Assembly (NCBI GenBank): GCA_015056325.1
Contig: SVGL01000002.1
Coordinates: forward strand, 62,001 to 126,000
Source: Clostridiales bacterium
Lineage (GTDB): Bacteria > Bacillota > Clostridia > Christensenellales > Aristaeellaceae
Reading direction: 5' to 3'
DNA: 64,000 nucleotides
In this document: piece by piece, positions 17,897 through 27,400 of the stretch
Numbering within the stretch: position 1 is the stretch's first letter
Layout: each line of letters begins with the position of its first letter
Translations under genes and position numbers: made by a program
Notes under the pieces: model-generated
Databases searched by the model: none
What the model was told of the DNA's origin: nothing
Seen by the model: only the letters and a program-made list of their open reading frames with translations

Positions 17897-19729
17897 TTAC
17901 GGGCTTGCCACCTTTTCCATTTCCAGTACTTTGTTGAACTGCGTCTCGAACAGGTGACGGTACACGCCGCCCTCCCGCAGCAGTGCCTCATGGGTACCGC
18001 ACTGGGCGATGCGGCCATCGGCCAGCACCAGAATCTTGTCCGCCGACATGATGGTGGACAGCCGGTGGGCGATGACGATGCTGGTGCGGCCCTTCATGAT
18101 GTAATCCAGGGCGTCCTGGATGGCAGCCTCGGAGATGGAGTCCAGGGCGGAGGTGGCCTCGTCCAGGATGAGGATCTTGGGATCCTTGAGGATCACGCGG
18201 GCGATGGACAGGCGCTGCTTCTCGCCGCCGGAGAGTTTCAGGCCGCGGTTGCCTACCTCGGTGTCGTAGCCATTGGGCTGGGCGACGATGAAATCATGGA
18301 TGGCCGCCGCCTTGCAGGCCGCGGTAAGTTCCTCATCCGTGGCGTCCTCCTTGGCGTAGCGCAGATTCTCGCGGATGGTACCGTTGAACAGGTAGGTATC
18401 CTGACTGACCATGCCGATCTGGCTGCGCAGCCAGTGCAGGTCGAAGTCCCGCACGTCCACGCCGCCCACCAGTACGCGGCCGGCCTTCACATCCCACAGG
18501 CGGGGGATGAAGTTGATCACCGTCGATTTTCCGGAGCCGGAGCCGCCCACAATGGCCGCCATTTCGCCGCTGCGGACGGTGAAGTCCACGTCGTGGAGAA
18601 TTTCGACGTCCTCGGTGTAGCCGAAGCGCACATGCTCAAAGCGGATGTCGGCATGGCTGAGGTCGGGCTTCTTCGCGTTCTCGGGGGACTTGATGTCCAC
18701 CGGGCGGTCGAAGTAGTCGAAAATGCGGGTGAACAGCGCCATCGAGCGGGTGAAGTCCACCTGGATGTTCAGCAGCGATTCCACCGGGCGGTACAGGCGG
18801 TTGACCAGCGCCACCATGGCGGTGATCATACCCACCGTCAGCCCCGTCTCGCCGGAGACGATGATGAGGTAGCCGCCGGCGAAGTAGATCAGCAGCGGGC
18901 CCAGCTGGGTGAAGATGCCCATCGTCAGCCGGAACCAGCGGCCGGAGAGCTGCTCCTTGAGGGCGAGCTTCGTGACTTCACCGTTGACCTTGACGAAGCG
19001 GTCATACTCCGCCTTCTCCCGGGTGAAGAGCTTGGTCAGCATGGAGCCGGAAACGGACAGCGTCTCGTTGATGAGCTGATTCATCTCGTCATGCTTGGCC
19101 TGGCCGTCAGAGAGCAGCTTCCACCTCTGGCGGCCTGCGGAGCGGGTGGGCAGCACCAGCAGCGGAATCACCAGGATGCCGATGATGGCCATCTTCCAAT
19201 TCATGCCGAAAAGCGCCACCAGGGTAGTCACCACCGTCGCCACGTTGGACAGGATCGACTGCAGCGTGCCGGAAATGACGCTGGACACGCCGGAGATATC
19301 CGAGTTCATGCGGGTGATGACGTCTCCCTGGCGCTCGGTGGTGAAGAAGGCATGGCTCATCTGCTGCAGATGGGCGTACATCTGATTCTTCATGTCGAAG
19401 ATGATGTGCTGGCTGATCCAGGCGTTGAGGTAGCTGGTCAGCACCGTCACCAGCTGGGAGGCGATCATCGTCGCCAGCGCCGCGAGGATCAGCTTCAGCA
19501 GCAGCGCCATGCTCTCGCCCACCAGCGCCTCATCCACGATGCGGCCGGTGATGATGGAGGGCAGCAGTCCCAGCACAGAGGACAGCAAAATGGTCACGAA
19601 CACCAGCACAAAGCGCGTCCAGTAGGGTGTCAGGTAAGACAGGATTCGCCTGATCAGCGGCCAGGTGACCTTTGGCAGGTTCTCTTTCTCCTGGTCCGTC
19701 AGGAAGCCGCGCGGGCCCATTCTCTGCAT
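17897..19729 (-). CDS. ABC transporter, fused permease/ATP-binding (MsbA/BmrA-like exporter)
   Basis: TM half then VGGSGSGKST, LSGGEKQRLSIARVIL, ILILDEATSALD. Confidence 0.92.
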   Translation of the reverse strand: MQRMGPRGFLTDQEKENLPKVTWPLIRRILSYLTPYWTRFVLVFVTILLSSVLGLLPSIITGRIVDEALVGESMALLLKLILAALATMIASQLVTVLTSYLNAWISQHIIFDMKNQMYAHLQQMSHAFFTTERQGDVITRMNSDISGVSSVISGTLQSILSNVATVVTTLVALFGMNWKMAIIGILVIPLLVLPTRSAGRQRWKLLSDGQAKHDEMNQLINETLSVSGSMLTKLFTREKAEYDRFVKVNGEVTKLALKEQLSGRWFRLTMGIFTQLGPLLIYFAGGYLIIVSGETGLTVGMITAMVALVNRLYRPVESLLNIQVDFTRSMALFTRIFDYFDRPVDIKSPENAKKPDLSHADIRFEHVRFGYTEDVEILHDVDFTVRSGEMAAIVGGSGSGKSTVINFIPRLWDVKAGRVLVGGVDVRDFDLHWLRSQIGMVSQDTYLFNGTIRENLRYAKEDATDEELTAACKAAAIHDFIVAQPNGYDTEVGNRGLKLSGGEKQRLSIARVILKDPKILILDEATSALDSISEAAIQDALDYIMKGRTSIVIAHRLSTIMSADKILVLADGRIAQCGTHEALLREGGVYRHLFETQFNKVLEMEKVASP

Positions 19730-19814
19730 TTGTATTCCTCCCGATCATTTCTTGTACAGATATTATACAACCCCCACCGGGAAATAACAAGTGGCCCTTT
19801 CGATTTGATTGCGC

Positions 19815-20060
19815 ACAAAACTAACCACCCGTCAAACGGGTGATTTCCGCAAAGGCTAAAACCCAAGATGCCGGCCAGTGTCTAAAGACGCTGGCTTTCA
19901 CAATGTTCAAGCCTATTGCCTTTGCCACTTTTGCCGCCCCTTAAGGGCGTTCGTATTGCTTGCTACCCTTAAATGGGTCTTCGTACTCTTTCACGCTTAC
20001 CTTAAGGCATATTCGGCAGGTGTTAAATGCGAACAACACCTTGATTCTTGATTTCGCCCA
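19815..20060. mobile_element. IS200/IS605-like end fragment or multi-hairpin remnant without transposase
   Basis: CACCCGTcaaACGGGTG, GCCAGtGTCtaaaGACgCTGGC, GCCCCTTAAGGGCG, ACCCTTAAATGGGT, GGTGTTaaatgcgaacAACACC. Confidence 0.4.
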
Positions 20061-20202
20061 TCTAAGAATACCGATAAACAAAAATCAAAAGGTTGTAACA
20101 AAGCTGTGTTTGGCGTGTATATATGGGTGAAAGCAAGACAACGAGCTGAGTGATTCGGAATTTTCGAACAAGCAGCTCATGAATACGAAAGGTGAGGTTG
20201 GT

Positions 20203-21453
20203 ATGAAGCGTTGTTTTTCTCTGTTGATTGCACTGGTGCTGCTGGTGGCATTGTTCCCGGCAGGTTCCGCGTTGGCGGAGTGTTCGCACTCGAAGACCAC
20301 TCATATGTGCGATTTCTATATCTTAAACAAGGGAAATTCGCAATACCATTATTATGTTGAAGACTCTTTCAACAAGTGTAATGACTGCGGAGCTGAGCTT
20401 TGGCCGTATTATAACGAGGAACCTGTCCCTCATGATTTTGTGGGAAACAAATGTTCCGAGTGCGGCTACCAGAAGTCCAGTTCATCTTCCTCCTGCCCCC
20501 ACAGCAAAACCAAAGAGGTCGCCGGCGACAAGAAGTATGAAATCATCGATGGCAATGACCGTCAGCACAACGTTATCACCAATTACAGCAAAGTCTGCAC
20601 CCAGTGCAACAAGACCATCTTCACTGACAAGAAGACCCAGGTTGCGGCGCACTCCTTCAGCGGCAGCACCTGTACTGTGTGCGGGTATTCCAAAGCTGGT
20701 ACTGCGACGCAGCGGCCTGCGGCTACGACGACGCCCAGACCGAGCAATACGAACAATGGCGGTTCGAACAGTTCTGCAATTACCTTTGATAGCTATGTTC
20801 AGGCAGACGATGGTGTGTACACCATCAGCTGGCGCGGTTCGCTGGTGACGCCGTACAAGATCGTGTATACGCCCAGCAGCGGCGGTGAGGTCTTGAGCAA
20901 CTCTTCGGTCTACGGTAATTCCTACACCACAAAATGGATGATTCCTGGTATGGAGTATACGGTCACGCTGACGGATGCAAACGGCACCACTGCCACGGGA
21001 AAGGTCAATGTGCCTCGTGCGGAAAGCTTCCGGGATGGCAACCTCACGGCGAATAAAATCGATATTCAGATTTCTCCTCGGTATACAAAGCCGGGTTATG
21101 CGCCTGTGCATGTACAGTCATTCAATGCATCCACCATGGAAGCAAACATGACCAACAAGGGCTGGACGTATGGCCTGTTCTACAGGATCAACCTTTCTTC
21201 CTTCACGGGTGATCGGACATATCTGCAGACGGTGGTTTTCCGTGCCCCCAATGGGTACAATTATATGTGGACAGCCTCTTCTCAGACCTACTACTATGGC
21301 GGCAGCGACATGTATTGGCGGTGGAAGATTATGGGCGAGGAATTCTTCGAAGAACTGCTTGATGAATATGGCAGGATTCCGACGGGCAAGTACTATGTGG
21401 ACTTGTATTGGGACGGTATGCTGGTGGATTCGTCCTCGTTCCAGGTGTACTGA
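20203..21453 (+). CDS. Secreted protein with CxxC modules and unknown C-terminal domain
   Basis: Signal peptide MKRCFSLLIALVLLVALFPAGSALA; CNDCG, CSECGY, CTQCN, CTVCGY pairs. Confidence 0.75.
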   Translation: MKRCFSLLIALVLLVALFPAGSALAECSHSKTTHMCDFYILNKGNSQYHYYVEDSFNKCNDCGAELWPYYNEEPVPHDFVGNKCSECGYQKSSSSSSCPHSKTKEVAGDKKYEIIDGNDRQHNVITNYSKVCTQCNKTIFTDKKTQVAAHSFSGSTCTVCGYSKAGTATQRPAATTTPRPSNTNNGGSNSSAITFDSYVQADDGVYTISWRGSLVTPYKIVYTPSSGGEVLSNSSVYGNSYTTKWMIPGMEYTVTLTDANGTTATGKVNVPRAESFRDGNLTANKIDIQISPRYTKPGYAPVHVQSFNASTMEANMTNKGWTYGLFYRINLSSFTGDRTYLQTVVFRAPNGYNYMWTASSQTYYYGGSDMYWRWKIMGEEFFEELLDEYGRIPTGKYYVDLYWDGMLVDSSSFQVY

Positions 21454-21461
21454 TATCAGCG

Positions 21462-21486
21462 CAGGAGCAGTCATGGACTGCTCCTG
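21462..21486 (+). terminator. Terminator-like hairpin
   Basis: CAGGAGCAGTCatgGACTGCTCCTG. Confidence 0.55.
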
Positions 21487-21628
21487 TTGCGTTATTATGG
21501 CGTGTTTACTTTTGCATTCTGACCATTCTCAAATTGAGCAAGCCCTGCGGTGAAAGTGGGCTTGCGGAAATCGCAGGAGGACGACTATGAATATGGAATG
21601 GCATTGTATTCACCCACTTACCAATCCA

Positions 21629-22000
21629 TTATGACTCAAAGCAGAAGGGCGTCGGCTCCGGCAGACGACACCAGTTCCGGGTGTAATCTGAATCATAATC
21701 GCCATCCCACACCAGATGCAGCCCCTTGCAGACATACGGATCCATCAGCGCCTTGGCGTACGATTTACGCAGCTCGGGCAGCAGGCGGTAGCGGTACAGG
21801 GGAAGCGCGTGCCAAGCGATCATTCCGTGGAATTTGTCGCGAAGCAAGCTGCGTCTGAGCGTATGGCCACAACCTGAAATGTTGACTTGTTCGCAACAGA
21901 CAGGAGAATCATCAGGCACAGAAAGGTATGTATACTGTGCTGGCTGATCGTCTGCCTGAAGCGCATCATTCTGCTTGAACAGAGGCTTCGCGGATGGCAT
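21629..22000 (-). CDS. Putative small protein overlapping the 3' end of the tubulin-like gene
   Basis: 123-aa frame from MPSAKPLFKQ to FCFES, same strand, 35-bp overlap with the upstream gene; no recognised motif. Confidence 0.45.
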   Translation of the reverse strand: MPSAKPLFKQNDALQADDQPAQYTYLSVPDDSPVCCEQVNISGCGHTLRRSLLRDKFHGMIAWHALPLYRYRLLPELRKSYAKALMDPYVCKGLHLVWDGDYDSDYTRNWCRLPEPTPFCFES

Positions 22001-24173
22001 GATCCGCGAGTTCCTGCGGCTGCTTAGCAATTTCATCTGCCGCATGATCAAGCAGCTGGTCTATGCTCCAATCGTTGATCATCGCGAAACCGTCATCCAG
22101 GATGTTACGCAAACGGCTAAGCAATGCATCAATCCCTTCTTTACGGTATAGGAAGCTCACGCCGGAGGAGTCACGAAGCCCGTCAGGCGTCACCTTGAAG
22201 GATTCCTTGTACAGATCCTCCAGGAAGCGCTTTGTCAGACGATTGTCCGCATTGCCGACAGCATAGGCCTGCGAAATCTGCTGCCGGATGCTTTCGGCTT
22301 CAACTATATCAAATTCCGGAAGCAAGGCTGTTTTCGGCTCTGCACAGACATGCTCGTGCAGACGCTTCAGGTCGGCACACATGGGCTTGAGGGCCTGGGC
22401 CAGGTACTCGTTGACGCGCATCAGCAGCAGCTGGGCGGCACGGGCATGGGCTTCCATGAACGCCGCCTTGCGCAGGCCGGCGTAGTGTTTGTTCAGATTC
22501 TGCAGATACGCTTCCAGCGCTTTGGTGCGGCCCAGCAGCGGCGGATGCTCAAAGTCCGGCCAGGTAGCCGTACAGGCCTGCTTGAGGGGCGTCAGATCAT
22601 TGATGAACTTGCGGGCAAGGTTCTGCCAGCTGAGCACCTTAGCCTCCAGTTCCTTGATCAAGCCCAGGTTGCCATGCTCAAGGCAGTGGAGCAGGGCGAA
22701 CGGCCCAAGGTCGGGATTAAGTATCACGGAACGACAGAAGTCCTCAAAGCGCTTCCAAGCTGCAATGAGGTAATTGTCCGCAGTCACGCTGGCGGCGGGC
22801 TTCACGATGGAATCCACCCACATGGTAGGCTTGATGTTCTCCTGGTCATGAGGACAGGGCTGCATCTCCCGCATGGACTCAATGCGGGGCTTGTCCGCCG
22901 CAGTCACGCAGCAGATACCAGGCAGCTTCACGGTCATGGCAAACGCATCATGATACTGCTTCACGTCGCCGATGATGGTTTGTGCACGCTCCGCCGTCTT
23001 TCCGTCTGTGCACTGTGCATCAGAGGCAAGCATGCAGCCCGTTTCCTCCTGGAGAGGCAGGAAGGATTCGAGCAGCATCTTGCTTTCAAGCTGCAGCATC
23101 CTGCGCTTGGGGCTGCGGGCCGAGCAGATTCCGATAGCGCTGTAGCCATAATACGCAGGAAGCGGCCTGGGGAATGCGGATCCTGCGTGCATCACTGCAT
23201 CGGGGCATCCCAGCGGATACCCGAAAAAGTAGTCGCTGGCACAGTAGTTGAACAAATGCTCCGCCACTGTATGATACAGGGTTCTGACATCAGGGATGAC
23301 TGTACCATCTGCCCTCTCACCGGACAAGAGGAAGCAGTCGTCATAGGGCGGCAGCGTCCAGGACACCTTGACACCATTGCCATATTGCATGGTATAGGGG
23401 GTCTTGTGCTCGCTCACCTGCATCCAGAAGTCCAGCTCCTTCAAGGAGGCGTAGGCGTTCATGCGCAGCACATCGGCCATAGGATTGCCGATCAGCGCCC
23501 GCAGCGACACATCCGGCATGACAATGTAGCCGGTAATGCGGTAATCCTTGCCTGCCAAGTCGGGTTCGGTGGCCATGATGTGGCGGATGATCTGCGGAAC
23601 GTCAAGGAAGATGCCGGAGCCTGTGGCGCCGCAAATGCCGGTGCAGATCACGATTTCGATGCGGCTCAGCTGCTCATCCGCCTGCAGCGGGGCAGCAATG
23701 CTGGCGAGCGCATGCCTGATGGTCCCGTACACCTGCGTGTACATCCTGCTGAGCATGAAACGAACTGCCTGACGATGGTGCCAGAAATAGTCTCCTCCAT
23801 CCAGCCGCCGGTCGAACCACGCATTTTCGGCACTGGTCAGGTTGACGTCGCGCATGCCCGGATCCAGTATATCCCGCATACCGCGTATCACTAGGTGTAC
23901 GAATTCTGTGCTGCTCAGCTGCCCTCTTGCGTGCTCATCTATATCCAGCAGCCGATAGGCGGTGTGGGGCGGATCGGGAAGCTCCTGACCCGGCTTGTCC
24001 GCAGCTGGATAAAAGCGCTCCGAAAAGGTCTTCTTCACCGTATTGACGATCTCTGCACCGGTGCCGCCCAGGCCAATTACCAGCAGCGGCACCGGCAGCT
24101 TTTTTACACGGTCAATGGAGATGTCGGGCATTTCGTCCAACCAGTTATACCATTTGGTGCTGTAATCATTCAT
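21966..24173 (-). CDS. Tubulin/FtsZ-like GTPase family protein (Tubulin_2/FtsZl type)
   Basis: N-terminal VIGLGGTGAEIVNTVKKTF and tubulin-signature-like GICGATGSGIFLDVPQIIRHI. Confidence 0.75.
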   Translation of the reverse strand: MNDYSTKWYNWLDEMPDISIDRVKKLPVPLLVIGLGGTGAEIVNTVKKTFSERFYPAADKPGQELPDPPHTAYRLLDIDEHARGQLSSTEFVHLVIRGMRDILDPGMRDVNLTSAENAWFDRRLDGGDYFWHHRQAVRFMLSRMYTQVYGTIRHALASIAAPLQADEQLSRIEIVICTGICGATGSGIFLDVPQIIRHIMATEPDLAGKDYRITGYIVMPDVSLRALIGNPMADVLRMNAYASLKELDFWMQVSEHKTPYTMQYGNGVKVSWTLPPYDDCFLLSGERADGTVIPDVRTLYHTVAEHLFNYCASDYFFGYPLGCPDAVMHAGSAFPRPLPAYYGYSAIGICSARSPKRRMLQLESKMLLESFLPLQEETGCMLASDAQCTDGKTAERAQTIIGDVKQYHDAFAMTVKLPGICCVTAADKPRIESMREMQPCPHDQENIKPTMWVDSIVKPAASVTADNYLIAAWKRFEDFCRSVILNPDLGPFALLHCLEHGNLGLIKELEAKVLSWQNLARKFINDLTPLKQACTATWPDFEHPPLLGRTKALEAYLQNLNKHYAGLRKAAFMEAHARAAQLLLMRVNEYLAQALKPMCADLKRLHEHVCAEPKTALLPEFDIVEAESIRQQISQAYAVGNADNRLTKRFLEDLYKESFKVTPDGLRDSSGVSFLYRKEGIDALLSRLRNILDDGFAMINDWSIDQLLDHAADEIAKQPQELADHAIREASVQAE

Positions 24174-24338
24174 GTGCCCTTGGATCCTTTCGATGCTGTT
24201 TGTATGCGCGGCAGGTTGTATGGCGCAACGATTTCCTTGCTAAAAGTATACATGGTTTGCCTTGATTTGGCAACACAAAAGCGCCGTCTGCGCATGGCAT
24301 TCACTGCGGCGGATTCCATGCGGCGGCCTGGTCCGTCC

Positions 24339-24367
24339 TTGCATTGCACCGGTAGGCATGATATACT
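24339..24367 (+). promoter_or_regulatory. Sigma-A-type promoter with extended -10
   Basis: TTGCAT-17 bp-TATACT preceded by TGA. Confidence 0.65.
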
Positions 24368-24458
24368 GTGTACAGACAACAATTTCCGCTCTATGTACGA
24401 CTGCACCCGCAGCCAGTGCGGTGCGTTCCGGAATACTGGTCATCAAGGAGAATGAGCA

Positions 24459-27400
24459 ATGAAAAAAGCAACCGCAGCCTTCGGCTTAATGCTATGCCTG
24501 CTTCTGTGGATCGTCTCTGCGCAGGCGGCGGGCATCGTGATCCCGGCAGATACGCAGGTCATTGGCGCCTATGCCTTTTATGGTCTGCCCGCCCTTTCGG
24601 GAGAGCTGGTGATCCCCGATGGCGTGAAATACATCGGTGAATATGCCTTTGGCGGCTGCAGAGGCCTGAGCGGGGAGCTCCATATCCCCGACAGCGTGGC
24701 GTACATTGGCCCATACGCCTTTGAAGGCACCGGGCTGACCGGCACGATTTACGCAGTAGAAGGCCGGGCAGTGGATCCGCTCGCCTTTGCTGGGTCTGAG
24801 ATTGTCTATGTGGACGAGCTGGAGGTCAAGCTGCTCTGGCAGGTCAATGAGGACGGCGAAACGGTGACCATCACCGGCCTGAGCGGAAGTCCATCCGACG
24901 GGCTGACCATCCCTGCAGCACTCGGCGGCTGCAAGGTCACCGCCATTGCGGACAGCGCCTTCCGGGGCCGCACGGACATAACCGGGCCGCTCACCCTGCC
25001 GGAGGGGCTGACGGAAATCGGCGCGTGCGCCTTCCAGAACTGCGTTGGCCTGACAGGTACGCTGACGCTGCCCGAATCGCTCAGCGTCATCGGCGGCGGC
25101 GCTTTTTCGGGCTGCAGCGGATTGACCGGCAGTATCGTCGTGCCTGATTCCGTCCGCAGCATCGGCCAGGAGGCCTTTGCGAACTGCACTGGCTTCACCG
25201 GCGTGCCGGAGGTGGAGAATCAGTACTGCGTGATGGGCAAGCGTGTATACGCAGGTTGCAGCGGGCTGACACGGGAGAGCTACTTCACCTTCACCTCCAA
25301 CGGCGACGGCACCTGCGCTGTGACGGGTTTCCAGAAGCGCAGGGATTACACCCTGATCAACATCCCCGCCTATTCGCCCAATGGCGACCGGGTCACCAGC
25401 ATCGGCAGGAGCGCTTTCAAAGGCTGCTACATGATGCCCGTGGTCAATGGTCAGGTCATTGAGGTGATTTACAGCGTGTCCATCCCGGAGGGCGTTACCT
25501 ACATTGGCGAGTACGCTTTTTCCGGTTCTTTTCTGGACTACGTTTCGCTGCCCTCCACGCTGAAAACCATTGATGATTACGCTTTCTATGATACTTCCTA
25601 TCTGACCAGCATTCACCTCCCCGAAGGTCTGACATCGCTGGGGCATTATGCATTTCAAAAATGCGAGCATCTGAGCTATGTCAATATCCCTGCATCAATC
25701 AAGACGATCAAGCTCAGCGTCTTCAGCGGGACGGACTTGTATGAAATCACCCTCCCTGAGGGTATCACGGCTATCAACTCCTTCGGCCTCAATGTATACG
25801 GCATGAGCCGCTGGGTGCTGCCCCGCAGCATCGAGTACATTGCCGACAACGCTTCGGGGTACGCCCCTGCCGCCATCTATGGCTACCGGGGCACTGCTGC
25901 AGAAACCTATGCCGCCCGCGAAGGCATTCCCTTCTATGACCGGGATGCGGCCCAGTTCCAGTGCGGCATCCGGGTGACGGTGCTGGATCCTGAAGGCCGC
26001 CCGATGTCCGGCGCGGCGGTGAATATCGTTGATCTGGATGGATCCCTCATCACGGCTGCGACAACCGGCGACGACGGCGTCTGCATCTTCACCGGCATGG
26101 AAGACGGCGATTTCTTCTACATTTTCATTGAGAAAGAGCCCTACAACTTCAGCGTCGGTCTCTATATCATGACGGAGGGCGTCATCGAGGAATGCACCTT
26201 CCAGGCGAAGTACCTCGCCCAGTCGTATATGGACATTCTAACTCCTGTGGACGGGGCGAAGATGTCCGGCACCAGCGTGAATGTCACCTATGCGCCCGTG
26301 ACCGGCGCCGAGCAGTACCGGATCGACCTGTACGATGCCGCCGGCAGCACAGCCCCGGTCAGGACGATTACCCTGACCGGCATGAGCCACGTCCTGAATG
26401 ACCTGACGCCCGGGCACAGCTACCGCCTGGCGGTGACTGCCATCACCGCAGACGGCGCGGAAGTGACCGACGAAGCCTCATTCTATATCACCAGCGGCCT
26501 GGAGCCCTGGTTTGTCAGCTTTGACATTCCCAGCGGCAGCCACCGCACCGGCGACGTCCTGACCTTCACCGTATATGTGGAAAACGCCGATACCGTAACC
26601 CTGTTGGTGGACGGGGAGGCATACGACACCGTCGAAGTAACCGAAGGCCGGGCAGTCATAAGCCGCGCATTCACCAAGGCTGGCGAGCGAGAGGTGTCCT
26701 TCCTGGCCACACGCGAGGGACAGCCTGCAGCACAGAGCATCGCGCTCTCGCTGAGCATCATTGCGGCGGAAACGCTGCTGGAGCCCGTGGTTGCCCCCGT
26801 GGATGACCTCCGTCTGGGGCAGCCTCTGACCGTATCCTGGCAGGCCTCGCCCAATGCCACAGAATATGTGGTGTACCTGTTCCGCGAAGGCGTGCAAACC
26901 TACCGCAAAGCCGTGCAGGCCAGCGGGGAGGGCCCGTTCTCGCTGGAGATCCCGGCTACTGCCTTCACCTCGGCCGGCGCCTACGGCGTAGAGGTCATTG
27001 CCACTGCGGCGGGCTACAGCCAGTGCAGCGGCGGCGCAACCTTCACGGTGTATGAATTCACCACCTACGCAGCCTATCTGCAATGCAGCTCCGCCACCCT
27101 GTATCTGGAGCGCGCGCTGACGACGCCGGTCGGCACATGCAGCTATACGACCCCGCTGACCGTGATGGACGAAGCGGAGGGGTGCTATCTGGTGAAGAGC
27201 ACCGGCAATGTGACGGGCTGGCTCTCGGCTGATCTGCTGGGCAGCGAACCCTGGGTGCCCGAGACTCGGCTCCGGTGCTGGTATAAGCGCTACAACCCCG
27301 ATGATCCGGACAGCCGCGTGCTCGTGACCATCTGGGCGACCCTGGACGTCAGCACGGCGCAGCTTACGCTGCCCGGCGGCGCGATAGCCTCCGCAGATCA

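Noticed and set aside
17954-19843. 629-aa ORF opposite the ABC exporter
   Set aside because: Antisense shadow of Walker/LSGG-containing gene.
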